The notes below the pieces were generated by a model. The model was not told the DNA's origin. It made no database searches and saw only the letters and a list, made by a program, of their open reading frames with translations. DNA of 41,355 nucleotides from the NCBI GenBank assembly GCA_964427895.1, contig CAYRUZ010000009.1:1-41355 (forward strand). The letters run 5' to 3'. The translations under genes and the position numbers were made by a program. Origin of the DNA: CAYRUZ01 sp964427895. GTDB lineage: Bacteria > Patescibacteriota > Gracilibacteria > Peribacterales > Peribacteraceae. How positions within the stretch are numbered: position 1 is the first letter of the stretch; each line of letters begins with the position of its first letter. Of this stretch, positions 7,803 to 15,630 are shown piece after piece.

Positions 7803-8537
7803 TCACGACTTAGCCATTCCCCAGAGGCTCGTGAAGTAGTGCCGGTGACTCTCCGCTACTTCCGCACTCTCAATGGTGATGACGATTGGCTCCTCTGTCC
7901 AAATGAGAATCGCGACGGTGTTGTTGAAAATATTCGTGCTGGAGGGAATGGAGAACGTATCCGGCAAGTAGCGGAAAGCCGTGAACTGCATCCGTCCTTC
8001 GCGCTTTTCCAGCAATTTGCGCTGGCTCTCGAACGTCACGAGCTTCTTATTGATCTTCTTCTGGATTCGTCTCTTCTCCACCTCCTCATTCTTCTGTCCC
8101 ATCGCTTCGTAGAACCGATCGCCCGAGCCACCGATGATGTAGTACGTCTCATGCTGCTTCAACGCATCGATCCCCTCCGCGCGCAACGCTCGGACTGCTT
8201 CATTCCCCCTCGCGACACGCACCATCGCATCGGCGGACTTTTTCTGGAGAGCAGCGAGATCGGGCATTGCGCTGCGCAACTCCTGTAACTTCTGTTCTTC
8301 GATGCGTTCGAGAATCCGTGGATCTTCGGCACGGACGTACTTGCGATGTTTGCGCGTCGTAACGATCGCCAACCCCCGCGCCGAGAGACTGTCGACAATG
8401 CGATACACGATTTGCGGATGTTCCCCGAGAATGGCCGTTACATCCGCCAGAGGAACATCACCGAGCGGCAGCAACGCTTCGTACAAGGCGGCTTCCTTGG
8501 GTTTGAGGCCGAGTAATTCGAGTGTTTTGAGGGGCAT
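7803..8537 (-). CDS. TrmB-like transcriptional regulator
   Basis: A 244-residue DNA-binding protein. Residues ~5-75 form a winged helix-turn-helix of the TrmB/MarR-like type: LLGLKPKEAALYEALL, then LGDVPLADVTAILGEHPQIVYRIVDSLSARGL in pieces, and a basic wing TTRKHRKYVRA. A helical linker leads to a C-terminal sensor-like domain, as in TrmB proteins, which bind sugars or other small ligands in archaea and some bacteria. No ligand can be assigned. The gene is divergent from an unknown 228-aa gene across a 207-bp AT-rich spacer that holds a perfect inverted repeat. That is the usual layout of a local or autoregulator. A standard promoter with TATACT 10 nt before the ATG supports the start. Confidence 0.82.
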   Translation of the reverse strand: MPLKTLELLGLKPKEAALYEALLPLGDVPLADVTAILGEHPQIVYRIVDSLSARGLAIVTTRKHRKYVRAEDPRILERIEEQKLQELRSAMPDLAALQKKSADAMVRVARGNEAVRALRAEGIDALKQHETYYIIGGSGDRFYEAMGQKNEEVEKRRIQKKINKKLVTFESQRKLLEKREGRMQFTAFRYLPDTFSIPSSTNIFNNTVAILIWTEEPIVITIESAEVAESHRHYFTSLWGMAKS

Positions 8538-8547
8538 CGCACTGCTC

Positions 8548-8576
8548 AGTATACCTCCGCGTACTGTTTTTCACAA
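8548..8576 (-). promoter_or_regulatory. Promoter of the TrmB-like regulator
   Basis: Minus strand: -35 TTGTGA (8576-8571), 17-bp spacer, -10 TATACT (8553-8548). Confidence 0.6.
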
Positions 8577-8598
8577 AAGCGGGAAATACACCAAATAC

Positions 8599-8614
8599 AT
8601 AGACTAGGGTCTAT
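8599..8614. promoter_or_regulatory. Perfect inverted repeat, candidate operator
   Basis: ATAGAC-TAGG-GTCTAT has 6-bp arms and lies between the divergent TrmB-like regulator and the 228-aa gene, in an AT-rich spacer. A regulator dimer site is plausible; this is inference from position and symmetry. Confidence 0.45.
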
Positions 8615-8691
8615 CTCTAAGTAAAAAATATTGATCTATTTGTTATTATTTGATTTGTTTTATATGTTTAACATTTTTTGTGTTAAATCTA

Positions 8692-8719
8692 TTGACTGTC
8701 CTCCTTCTTAATATATAAT
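8692..8719 (+). promoter_or_regulatory. Promoter of the 228-aa gene
   Basis: -35 TTGACT (8692-8697), 16-bp spacer, -10 TATAAT (8714-8719). This is one of the closest matches to the sigma-70 consensus in the window, 25 nt before the ATG. Confidence 0.75.
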
Positions 8720-8744
8720 CACAACACATTCCCACAATTCATCT

Positions 8745-9431
8745 ATGACCGAACATCACTTCCACCTCGCGGCGCAGTCGCGCGATCCGGGTCTCGAGGC
8801 AGCTCTGCTCGCACAGGGTTTTGAGGACGATCGCTTGGAGCAACAGGGTGTGGCGTTCGGGCCCCGCACGAGCGCACGTCTCTCATCTTGCGCGCTCAAC
8901 GTGGTCCATCAATCTCTACCCAAGGCGACCCAGGAACGCATCGACGAGGTCCGTACGGCCCTGCTCCCCGTTCTTGCCGACCCAACCCGCGCTCCTGGCT
9001 ACTACCACATCGAAAAAGTGCGGGATCGTGAAATTGCCAGCGGAATGACGCGCCGCATCTCCCCGAAGAAATTTCCCGTCGAACCGCTCACCGCAGAGCG
9101 CAGAGTGACGCCAAAAGTCTGGGATCTTCACCTGAGCATCAATCACGAGCATCTCGACGCCGTGGACCCCATCTTTCTGGAACATGAATTCTATTCGATC
9201 GATCGAACGAACGGCGTTGACCGTTGGCGCGTCTACACCGTGCAGGGGATTAACTCGCTCCTGGAGGGAGAGCACCTCTTCGACTCGCTCACGCGCTGGT
9301 TGCGCGAATCCGGCATCCGCAACTACTGGGCTGGGTTTGAAGTCACGACGGACATGCGTACCTTCGGCGATACCAAAGGGCTGCCGGAAATTGTTCCGCC
9401 GACAATCGACTCCATTCGGTTCGTCTCCTGA
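8745..9431 (+). CDS. Hypothetical protein divergent from the TrmB-like regulator
   Basis: A 228-residue soluble protein with no signal peptide and no membrane segment; I do not recognise the family. The N-terminal part is His-rich (TEHHFHLAAQSRDP). Residues ~115-150 include DLHLSINHEHLDAVDP, and the C-terminus has alternating aromatic strands ending near SIRFVS. The near-consensus promoter, the divergent regulator and the palindrome between them suggest its expression is tuned by that regulator. A strong hairpin terminator lies 29 nt after the stop. It is monocistronic. Certainty is high that it is a gene, low for function. Confidence 0.75.
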   Translation: MTEHHFHLAAQSRDPGLEAALLAQGFEDDRLEQQGVAFGPRTSARLSSCALNVVHQSLPKATQERIDEVRTALLPVLADPTRAPGYYHIEKVRDREIASGMTRRISPKKFPVEPLTAERRVTPKVWDLHLSINHEHLDAVDPIFLEHEFYSIDRTNGVDRWRVYTVQGINSLLEGEHLFDSLTRWLRESGIRNYWAGFEVTTDMRTFGDTKGLPEIVPPTIDSIRFVS

Positions 9432-9460
9432 CTCTGCACACATCCATCGAAAAACAGGCA

Positions 9461-9489
9461 ACACTCGGACCATTCGGTTCGGGTGTTTT
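9461..9489 (+). terminator. Hairpin terminator, probably bidirectional
   Basis: ACACTCGGACC (9461-9471) pairs with GGTTCGGGTGT (9476-9486) around ATTC, with some G-U pairs, followed by TTTTG. Read on the minus strand it can also end the tRNA transcript. Confidence 0.7.
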
Positions 9490-9511
9490 GCTTTTGCGGA
9501 TGGGCCAATAC

Positions 9512-9586
9512 TGGAGCCGCCTCGGGGATTTGAACCCCGGACCTACGCATTACAAGTGCGTTGCTCTACCACTGAGCTAAGGCGGC
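9512..9586 (-). tRNA. tRNA-Thr (anticodon TGT)
   Basis: Full cloverleaf on the minus strand. Acceptor GCCGCCT pairs with AGGCGGC, the D arm has GCTC...GAGC, and anticodon stem ACGCA/TGCGT holds loop CTTGTAA (anticodon TGT, Thr). The T arm is CGGGG-TTCAAAT-CCCCG, discriminator base T, and CCA is encoded in the genome (9514-9512). Total 75 nt including CCA. A -10-like TATGAT lies 14 nt upstream of the 5' end. Confidence 0.98.
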
Positions 9587-9600
9587 GTTGACGTGTTTGT

Positions 9601-9606
9601 ATCATA
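9601..9606 (-). promoter_or_regulatory. -10 box TATGAT of tRNA-Thr
   Basis: CGG-TATGAT on the minus strand, 14 nt before the mature tRNA. The spacer is short enough for a brief leader removed by RNase P. No good -35 is visible. Confidence 0.45.
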
Positions 9607-9626
9607 CCGAAGAGGGTGGCCGTGCA

Positions 9627-9655
9627 TTGTCATTTATTATCTACTCTGTTATAAT
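9627..9655 (+). promoter_or_regulatory. Promoter of the receiver protein gene
   Basis: -35 TTGTCA (9627-9632), 17-bp spacer, -10 TATAAT (9650-9655), then 22 nt to the ATG at 9678. Confidence 0.75.
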
Positions 9656-9677
9656 ATATACGAACCAACACCACTGT

Positions 9678-10043
9678 ATGACCAAACGACTCCTGATCGC
9701 CGATGACGATGCATTGTTCTGTTCGTTGCTTTCGAATGAACTGGTACAGAAGCACGGATGGGACATTCGGACCGCCGGAGCACCCGACAGGGCGATCGCC
9801 GCGCTGGAGGAGCATAAGCCCGACCTTCTGCTGCTCGACCTGCGCTTCGGCCCGGGCAGCGGATTCGACATCCTCGACCACATCCGCGCACAGAATGCGC
9901 CGGTGCGCGTCGTCGTTGTCACCAATTACCCGCACAGCATGTACGGACAGCGGTGCAGCGACTACGGCGTTCTCGATTACCTGGTGAAGACGGAGTGGAA
10001 AATCGAGCGTCTCATCGAGCACATCGCGACGCTCGCCGAGTAA
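9678..10043 (+). CDS. Receiver-only response regulator
   Basis: A 121-residue single REC domain without an output domain (CheY-like layout). The acidic cluster is D9-D10-D11, the phosphoacceptor is D54 in LLLLDLRFG, T82 is in VVVTNY, and the conserved Lys is K104 in YLVKTEW. It probably relays phosphate by protein contact rather than by DNA binding. An in-frame upstream ATG at 9588 would overlap the tRNA promoter. ATG 9678, just after a near-consensus promoter, is preferred. The stop TAA is directly followed by the stop of the convergent sensor kinase, so the two are probable partners, though each has its own promoter. Confidence 0.9.
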   Translation: MTKRLLIADDDALFCSLLSNELVQKHGWDIRTAGAPDRAIAALEEHKPDLLLLDLRFGPGSGFDILDHIRAQNAPVRVVVVTNYPHSMYGQRCSDYGVLDYLVKTEWKIERLIEHIATLAE

Positions 10044-12281
10044 TCAGGCCGCTGCCTGCGTCTGTGTTGTGATGCTCGCGGGAAGATGCACCGTGAAGGT
10101 GGATCCCATGTTTTCCACGCTCTCGAATCCGATTGTTCCGTTCAGTCGGTCGACGATCGCTTTGCTGATATGCAAACCCAAGCCGTTGCCGTCCGTATCG
10201 ATGCGGCGCACGTTCGTCGCGCGGAAGAATTTCTCGAACACCCGCGCGTGCTCGTCCGGAGGAATGCCGATGCCGTCGTCGTGGACGTCGATCTGAACCC
10301 CGTCGGCCACCGCGCGCAGCGTGACCGTCACGGCTCCGCCCTTCTTGCTGTATTTCACGGCATTGCCGCAGAGGTTTTGGAGGACGATGGAGAGCAGCGT
10401 CGAATCCGTCACCACGGAGACCGGCTGCGCCGGAAGCACGAAATTCGCCTTCATACCGGCGGCATGCGCGAGCGTACCGACTTCGTCGCCGATCTCTTTG
10501 AGCAAGCCCGTGAGATCGACAGGGTGCGCGTCGGGCACGATGCCCTTCTCTTCCAGGCGCGCCGCATGCAACAGCGCGTTAAGGAGATTGACCATGCGTT
10601 CCACCGACCCCTGCATCTGCTTGAGGTAATCCTGCTGCTCGGCCGAGAAGGACGTGCCTTCGTCACCGAACAGTTCGAGGTACCACCGCAAAGCGGAAAG
10701 CGGCGTGCGCAGCTGGTGGCTCGCGAGCGAGATGAATTCGGACTTCATGTAATCCACCTGGCGCTCGTCGCTCATATCCTGGAAGACGACGATGGCACCC
10801 GTCACGCGCCCGCCGAGCACAAGCGGCGAGACCTGCAGCAGCACAGGAAGCAGGGACTCATCCGCGCGCTCGAGGCTCATGTGCGCGCTCTGCGGCGAGC
10901 GATACGCCGTTCCGGAGCGCAAGGAGGCGGTGACGGGATGCGCCTCGCCCAGCATGGGCGCCGCATGCGTCGTCAGGTGGAGCATGTCGGCCGCGGAAGC
11001 GCCGGCGAGCTGCGCTTGTTCGCACTGCAGCAAACGGGCGGCCGTGGGATTCGCTTCCACCACTGCCCCGTCGGCATTCACCATCAGCACGCCGTACTCG
11101 ATCGTTTGCAATATCGTGCGCTCCCGCGCGAACTCCTCCTGCAATTCCTGCGTGCGCTCCCGCACCTGTTCTTCGAGATTGTCGTACAGGCCTTTCAGGC
11201 GCTGCGCCATGTCGCTGAAGACCGTATCGAGTTTCTCCACTTCGTCGCCACTCGTCACCGTGCGCTCGGTGGCCCAATTGCCCGGCTTCATCCCGGCGAC
11301 CTTCGCGGTAAGGTGCATCAACGGGCGGGTGAGTTCGCGCGACAACAGATACGCGAGGACGAGGGCGAGCAGCAGCAGCGCCGCACCGATCGCCAGCATT
11401 TCGCCGACGAGGCGGTGCACGCCCGCCATAACCTCCGCGTAATCGACCTGCGCCGTCATGCCCCATCCCAGCGTCGGAAGGTAACGCGACGCTCCCAGCG
11501 CCCATGTTCCACGGTAATCCTCGCCGAGCCCCACGGTTTCTTTCCCACGGGTGGCCACTGCCAGCGGGAGACCGTCATCGTGCAACACCGCCGCGGGACC
11601 CATGTCGAGCAAAGAGAATGCATTCTTCTCCGGTTGCGCCGGCAGCACGATGAGGCGCCCTTTATCCTCACGGCCGAAAAGGATCTGTGCGGTGTCACCC
11701 ACGGGCAATAGGGCGCTCTGGAGCGTACCCAGGAGCGGCGCAGTGTCGTAGCGGGCCACCAGTACGCCCCGGACTGCCCCACTCGCGTCACGCACGAGCG
11801 TGTTGGTGTCGATCCACTCCCAGCCGGACGCTCCGGTGACAGCGGTGAGACGGTTGGCTCGTTCGCCTGCAGGGAAAGGCAGCGTGGTGCCGCGGGCCGC
11901 GAGCATCCGCCCGTCGGACGCATAGACCGTCACAGACTGCAGCGCGTCATGTTCCGCGATGAGTCCCGCCAACCAGAGTTGCGCATCCGCGGCGGACAGA
12001 GATCCGCCGAAGAGCTGTTCCATTTTTTGCTCGCGCGCGATGAGCGCGGAATGCACGCGGGCGTCGTCCAACGTGCGGTCGACCGATGCTTCCGCGGTCG
12101 CCGCCACCGTGATGACCTGCGCAATCGCGCGCTGCTGCAGGAGCGATCGCACGACGATCAAACTCGTCAACGCCAGCGTGAGGAGGATGAGTACCGTCAG
12201 TAGGACCATCTGCCGCATCGCACGACGCAGGATCGATGTCCGCTTGATACCGCCTGCGGGAGGAAGAACGCCCTGGGGCAT
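10044..12281 (-). CDS. Membrane sensor histidine kinase (sensor-HAMP-PAS-HisKA-HATPase)
   Basis: The 745-residue kinase has membrane helix 1 (~24-45) and an extracytoplasmic sensor region of ~245 residues (Cache-like size). Membrane helix 2 (~294-314) is followed by HAMP and a coiled coil (to ~390), then a PAS domain (~390-505). HisKA carries the H-box SHQLRTP (H522). HATPase_c has N-box NLCGNAVKYS, G1 DDGIGIP, F-box FEKFF and G2 DGNGLGLHISK. All catalytic motifs are intact. It should autophosphorylate H522 and pass phosphate to a receiver. The adjacent convergent REC protein, whose stop codon abuts this one, is the obvious candidate. The signal is unknown. The leader after TATACT contains ATGAG-AAAA-CTCAT and no Shine-Dalgarno site. 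Confidence 0.92.
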   Translation of the reverse strand: MPQGVLPPAGGIKRTSILRRAMRQMVLLTVLILLTLALTSLIVVRSLLQQRAIAQVITVAATAEASVDRTLDDARVHSALIAREQKMEQLFGGSLSAADAQLWLAGLIAEHDALQSVTVYASDGRMLAARGTTLPFPAGERANRLTAVTGASGWEWIDTNTLVRDASGAVRGVLVARYDTAPLLGTLQSALLPVGDTAQILFGREDKGRLIVLPAQPEKNAFSLLDMGPAAVLHDDGLPLAVATRGKETVGLGEDYRGTWALGASRYLPTLGWGMTAQVDYAEVMAGVHRLVGEMLAIGAALLLLALVLAYLLSRELTRPLMHLTAKVAGMKPGNWATERTVTSGDEVEKLDTVFSDMAQRLKGLYDNLEEQVRERTQELQEEFARERTILQTIEYGVLMVNADGAVVEANPTAARLLQCEQAQLAGASAADMLHLTTHAAPMLGEAHPVTASLRSGTAYRSPQSAHMSLERADESLLPVLLQVSPLVLGGRVTGAIVVFQDMSDERQVDYMKSEFISLASHQLRTPLSALRWYLELFGDEGTSFSAEQQDYLKQMQGSVERMVNLLNALLHAARLEEKGIVPDAHPVDLTGLLKEIGDEVGTLAHAAGMKANFVLPAQPVSVVTDSTLLSIVLQNLCGNAVKYSKKGGAVTVTLRAVADGVQIDVHDDGIGIPPDEHARVFEKFFRATNVRRIDTDGNGLGLHISKAIVDRLNGTIGFESVENMGSTFTVHLPASITTQTQAAA

Positions 12282-12301
12282 GAATATGAGTTTTTCTCAT
12301 C

Positions 12302-12307
12302 AGTATA
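12302..12307 (-). promoter_or_regulatory. Extended -10 TTTTTTGC-TATACT of the kinase gene
   Basis: T-run, TGC, then TATACT on the minus strand, 20 nt before the ATG. The same T-run/TGN/TATACT design recurs at 12999, 21075 and 25202. Confidence 0.6.
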
Positions 12308-12393
12308 GCAAAAAACGGCGGTTTGAGGAAGTGCTGGACTACCCGCAGGAGCCGCTAAAACAGCCCGCATCGCCAATCCGGCCCACACAACGA

Positions 12394-12419
12394 AAAACCC
12401 CGGCCGAAGCCGGGGTTTT
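12394..12419 (-). terminator. Terminator of the type IV pilin gene
   Basis: Perfect 11-bp stem AAAACCCCGGC/GCCGGGGTTTT with a TTCG tetraloop (minus strand) and flanking T-run. It is symmetric enough to work in both directions. Confidence 0.88.
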
Positions 12420-12442
12420 AGGCTCTAAGGAGATGTGAGCGA

Positions 12443-12895
12443 TTAGCGCGTGACGCTGATGCTCGTCGTGTTCTCCGGAGACATCGCCGAGACGGTGATG
12501 CGTCCGTTGCTGTTCTTCACGACTTCGTAGTGCGTTCCGCCCGTGCCCGAGGCGACCTGCGGATCGACCGGCATCTTCACGAGGTACGTACCGGAGTCCG
12601 TGAGGACGGAGAGGTTGCAGAAAGCGCTGCAATCGGCGGCGCCCGTCTGGCAGATCTGCTTGGCGCTCGTCGTGATGCAGCTCGGGAGATTACCCTTGTT
12701 GTCGACCGTGTACTGAGAGATGGCATTGAGGATCGTGTTCACATCCGCACGGCGCTGCGTGTCGCGAGCGTCACCAAGCTGCTTCTTCGGGTTGATGGCG
12801 ACGATCACAATCGACGCAAGAATAGCGATAATACCAATCACGAGCAGAAGCTCGATGAGAGTGAACCCTGACCTGGCGAGACGAGTCGTCTGCAT
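12443..12895 (-). CDS. Type IV pilin / major pseudopilin (prepilin)
   Basis: Prepilin of 150 residues. A short basic leader ends at G10, with cleavage expected before F11. The mature N-terminus FTLIELLLVIGIIAIL has the conserved Glu at mature position 5 and the hydrophobic assembly helix. NPKKQLGDARDTQRRADVNTILNAI (in pieces) is the usual alpha1-C region. The C-terminal globular part has four Cys (disulfide candidates). The frame is open 60 codons upstream, but ATG 12895 gives a normal prepilin leader. The -10 TATACT at 12999 gives a leader of about 100 nt that is CT-rich rather than purine-rich. Its own promoter and terminator suggest a strongly expressed single gene, consistent with the main pilus subunit; that status is inference. 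Confidence 0.92.
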   Translation of the reverse strand: MQTTRLARSGFTLIELLLVIGIIAILASIVIVAINPKKQLGDARDTQRRADVNTILNAISQYTVDNKGNLPSCITTSAKQICQTGAADCSAFCNLSVLTDSGTYLVKMPVDPQVASGTGGTHYEVVKNSNGRITVSAMSPENTTSISVTR

Positions 12896-12998
12896 ACGGA
12901 TGGGGGAAAGGAGGAAGAAAGGAAGAAAGATGACACGGCGGGGTCGGCGAACGCCGATGCACATGTGGAGCGGGCGGAAGAAGCCCGTCTGGCTCCGC

Positions 12999-13004
12999 AG
13001 TATA
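12999..13004 (-). promoter_or_regulatory. Extended -10 TTGG-TATACT of the pilin gene
   Basis: TGG followed by TATACT on the minus strand. It gives a leader of about 100 nt with a small CGGG/CCCG hairpin and a long CT-rich stretch before the ATG. Confidence 0.6.
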
Positions 13005-13092
13005 CCAAGAAAATGCAGTCGCCAGTATCTTCGTCTTGACAGGGTGAGTAGAACTTTTCGGTATCCACTCCGCATTTTTTCAATTTATCACC

Positions 13093-13725
13093 TCACTTGC
13101 AGAGCAATGATCCGGATGCGGAGACGCATGTGGTTCCGTCTTTGCACATGCCCCACACGTACACGCCGCCGAGACATTGCATGCCCGTGCAATTGCAGGA
13201 ATTGCCGTAGGTGGTATCGACGGGGAACAGGCTGAAAGTCGATTCGAAGTGACGCGTGTACGTCGGATTTTTGGCTAGTGGAAGGGTTTTTTCCAAATCG
13301 AATGAAATGAATAAACTCTGCCGCGTCGCCGAGGCGGACGTGTTGCGCACGAGGAAATTTTTCACGGTGACATCGACGTCGCTCAACAGATATTCCTGCT
13401 CTGCGTCATCCATCAACATCGCGCCGCTCTGTACGCCGATGACGGTGGGGTCCTGCTCCAGGGGCGCCATCTGCAACATCAGCACGCTGCCGGTGGCGCC
13501 TTTCGCCGGATAGCGGATGCGTTCTGCGTGACGGACTCGGTACGCGAAGAGCTGCATCAACTGCGCGCCGTTTTGATCGACATCCGAGAGCGCCTCCTGG
13601 CGGAGTTGGTTTTCGCTCGTCGAGAAGAAGAAGCCGATGAGCGCCGACGACGTGATCGCCATCAAGCCGAGGAAGAGCAGCAGCTCCACCAACGTGACGC
13701 CGGGACGGGAACGCAAGCGCTTCAC
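13093..13725 (-). CDS. Minor pilin, PilW/GspJ-like
   Basis: A 210-residue prepilin. The leader ends at G9 and the mature end VTLVELLLFLGLMAITSSALIGFF (in pieces) keeps Glu5. The length and the ALSDVDQNGAQLMQLF helix followed by beta-rich sequence fit PilW/GspJ-type minor pilins. The C-terminal 45 residues hold six Cys (NSCNCTGMQC...CKDGTTC...LLCK), an unusual disulfide-rich end. Start GTG 13725 overlaps the upstream stop as GTGA (4 nt), so translation is coupled to the preceding minor pilin. It is the last gene of a three-gene minor pilin operon, likely part of a pilus-tip priming complex. Confidence 0.85.
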   Translation of the reverse strand: MKRLRSRPGVTLVELLLFLGLMAITSSALIGFFFSTSENQLRQEALSDVDQNGAQLMQLFAYRVRHAERIRYPAKGATGSVLMLQMAPLEQDPTVIGVQSGAMLMDDAEQEYLLSDVDVTVKNFLVRNTSASATRQSLFISFDLEKTLPLAKNPTYTRHFESTFSLFPVDTTYGNSCNCTGMQCLGGVYVWGMCKDGTTCVSASGSLLCK

Positions 13726-14138
13726 GAGCAGAGGGAGAACGTGGGAACTTCACGCCACGAAGAAATACTGACGGTGGGAATCAGCTGTCCGATTTCGATC
13801 TCCAGACGACGCGTCGCTTCGCCGACCGTGCCTTCGACGCACAACGTGCGCGCCGCGTTGCCTTCGCCTCCCACCGTGAGGATGCGGCACGTTCCGAGCG
13901 TGAAAGAAAGCGTGTCGCCGCCCGCGTACGACCCGTCGCTGCGCAACAGGTACAACGCGCGCTCCGCGCAGGAACGGGCGTTATCGAGCGCACCGGCGGA
14001 TTCCTGCACCGCCAAGCTGTTCTTCGCGGTTCCCGCGGCGAGCAGCAGCAGCGACGCGACGACCGTCGAGGCGACTGCGCCGATGAGGAGCACCGTCACG
14101 AGGAACGCGTAGCCGGGTCGGGATGAGGAGGGGGTCAT
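13722..14138 (-). CDS. Minor pilin lacking Glu5, PilX/GspK-like
   Basis: A 138-residue prepilin-like protein. A short leader ending at G9 is followed by YAFLVTVLLIGAVASTVVASLLLLAAG (in pieces). The residue at mature position 5 is Val, not Glu. In type II secretion and type IV pilus systems the subunit without Glu5 (GspK, PilX group) usually sits at the very tip. The globular part is small. The frame is open further upstream, but ATG 14138 overlaps the previous stop as ATGA and gives a normal leader. It overlaps the next gene by 4 nt as well. Operon and motif support a minor pilin; the tip position is inference. Confidence 0.8.
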   Translation of the reverse strand: MTPSSSRPGYAFLVTVLLIGAVASTVVASLLLLAAGTAKNSLAVQESAGALDNARSCAERALYLLRSDGSYAGGDTLSFTLGTCRILTVGGEGNAARTLCVEGTVGEATRRLEIEIGQLIPTVSISSWREVPTFSLCS

Positions 14139-15571
14139 GTGGGACCGAGGATGTAGACGGCCTTGTTCGTGAGGAGATAGACGCGGTCTTTCCACGCGTC
14201 GTACGTCAGTCCGCGTCCGAGCCCCTGCGTGGAATGGAAGAGTGCGACCTGCGGGTTCTGGTTCTGTCGCATCAACGCGAGATCGATGACCGTGAATTCC
14301 TTGTTGGCCGCATCCGACGCGACGAAGGCGTACTTGCCGGCGCTGTCCGCGGCAATGGCGCGCACAGAATCGCCGAGGTCGAAGACCCACGATGAGGCCG
14401 GCACTTTGAGCGTCGATACGTCGAAGAGGACGAGCTCCTCGGTCGCGGTCGCCGTAAGACGGCCGAGAACCACGCCGGTGCCGTTCACTGCGACGGCGGA
14501 CCCGTCGAGCGTGTCGGTCAGGTTCACGCCCGATCCGGTCACCAGTCGCGGGCTACCCGCGACGGAGACGTCGATCACGCGCAGTTCGGACGTGTTGTCC
14601 GTGTCGGCGGCGTACACGGTATTGCCACGCACCGAGAGCGCGTTAATACCGCCCGTGTCCACGAGCGATCCGCTGAGGGTGAGGATTCCATCCGTGGACG
14701 TCACAAACGAATAGAGCTGCGACGTGCCGGCATTCGCCTTTGCTCCGACGTACAGCATTTTCCCATTAAGCACGGTGGAAAGGCCCAACCCCGACCCGGG
14801 CAGATCGTACGTCGTCACCAAGTTGCTGGATGAGAAGGACGTGGGAGAGGAAACGTCGTACACGCGTAATTCCGTCGACGAGTCGTCGGTCAGGACGTAC
14901 AGCTTCGAACCGCGCAAAGACAGACCCAGGCACGATGCGCCGAGATTGAAAGACGACGCGACGCGGGCGGGCGCGCTCTCGCTGGTGATGTCGAACACGT
15001 AGAGCCCTGCCCCGCCGGACGTCCGGTCGCTGCCGACGAACAGGTAATTGCCGTAGCGCACCGCGTTTTGGAACAACGGCGTGCCTGCGTCGACGTACGA
15101 CCCCTTTTGTACAGGAGCAAGCCAATTTCCTTGGGTCTTGGTCGAACGCCAATCGGAAATATCGATCCCCAAGAGCACGCTGCCGGAACGCCCCTGGCCG
15201 TTGTTCCACGTGGTCTTGGCCGTCGCGCGGGCCAAGCCGCTGCTCACGCTCGATACGGTCACGGCCGTGGCAAACCCGTCGCTCGTGCGCACGCTCGATC
15301 CGCTGTATGCCCACACGCCGTTTTTGATGACGACGCCGTACGTTCCCGCGGAGAGCGACGAAAACGACGCGTCGCGCATCGAGAGCGCTCCTTCCAGGGC
15401 CTGCTGCGCCAACATCGTGCCCTCCATTCTGTCGCCGGCTGCGATGGACGAATTGAAAGACGCGAGGAACGACACGCCGACGGAACCCAGGAAAATGCCG
15501 AACAGCACGATGCCGATGAGTGCTTCGACCAACAGGAAGCCGGGGCGCGCTTGGACGGGCTGCGTACGCAT
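14135..15571 (-). CDS. Minor pilin (PilV-like) fused to a beta-propeller-like adhesin domain
   Basis: The protein is 478 residues, far longer than a normal minor pilin (~150-200). A leader ending at G11 is followed by FLLVEALIGIVLFGIFLG with Glu5. A PilV-like segment follows to ~150 (AQQALEGALSMRD). Residues ~165-478 form repeated ~45-residue beta blades with patterns such as YLFVGSDRTSGGAGLYVFDI, KLYVLTDDSSTELRVYDV, TVYAADTDNTSELRVIDV and YAFVASDAANKEFTVIDL, as in LVIVD-type propellers. The propeller would be displayed on the pilus, probably as a binding module. ATG 15571 is chosen because TGG-TACCAT lies 11 nt upstream and the leader is then normal; an earlier in-frame start exists at 15598. 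First gene of the three-gene minor pilin operon. Confidence 0.85.
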   Translation of the reverse strand: MRTQPVQARPGFLLVEALIGIVLFGIFLGSVGVSFLASFNSSIAAGDRMEGTMLAQQALEGALSMRDASFSSLSAGTYGVVIKNGVWAYSGSSVRTSDGFATAVTVSSVSSGLARATAKTTWNNGQGRSGSVLLGIDISDWRSTKTQGNWLAPVQKGSYVDAGTPLFQNAVRYGNYLFVGSDRTSGGAGLYVFDITSESAPARVASSFNLGASCLGLSLRGSKLYVLTDDSSTELRVYDVSSPTSFSSSNLVTTYDLPGSGLGLSTVLNGKMLYVGAKANAGTSQLYSFVTSTDGILTLSGSLVDTGGINALSVRGNTVYAADTDNTSELRVIDVSVAGSPRLVTGSGVNLTDTLDGSAVAVNGTGVVLGRLTATATEELVLFDVSTLKVPASSWVFDLGDSVRAIAADSAGKYAFVASDAANKEFTVIDLALMRQNQNPQVALFHSTQGLGRGLTYDAWKDRVYLLTNKAVYILGPT

Positions 15572-15582
15572 CTCGATGAAAG

Positions 15583-15588
15583 ATGGTA
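15583..15588 (-). promoter_or_regulatory. Extended -10 TGG-TACCAT of the minor pilin operon
   Basis: TGG-TACCAT on the minus strand, 11 nt before ATG 15571. It drives the three overlapping minor pilin genes. Confidence 0.45.
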
Positions 15589-15630
15589 CCAGAGTCACAT
15601 GCGTTTTCGCGCGTCAAAAAAAGCGCGGGC

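Noticed and set aside
6341..7813. 490-codon open frame on the plus strand
   Set aside because: Antisense to the SLH protein and the exported 162-aa protein, both with signal peptides and recognised features.
9588..9677. Upstream ATG at 9588 for the receiver gene
   Set aside because: It precedes the near-consensus promoter and overlaps the tRNA promoter; the added residues are not REC-like.
10086..11711. 541-codon open frame on the plus strand
   Set aside because: Antisense to the sensor kinase, which has all catalytic motifs; the plus product is low-complexity Arg/His-rich.
12896..13075. Upstream ATG at 13075 for the pilin gene
   Set aside because: It would add 60 residues before the prepilin leader and place the -10 box inside the coding region.
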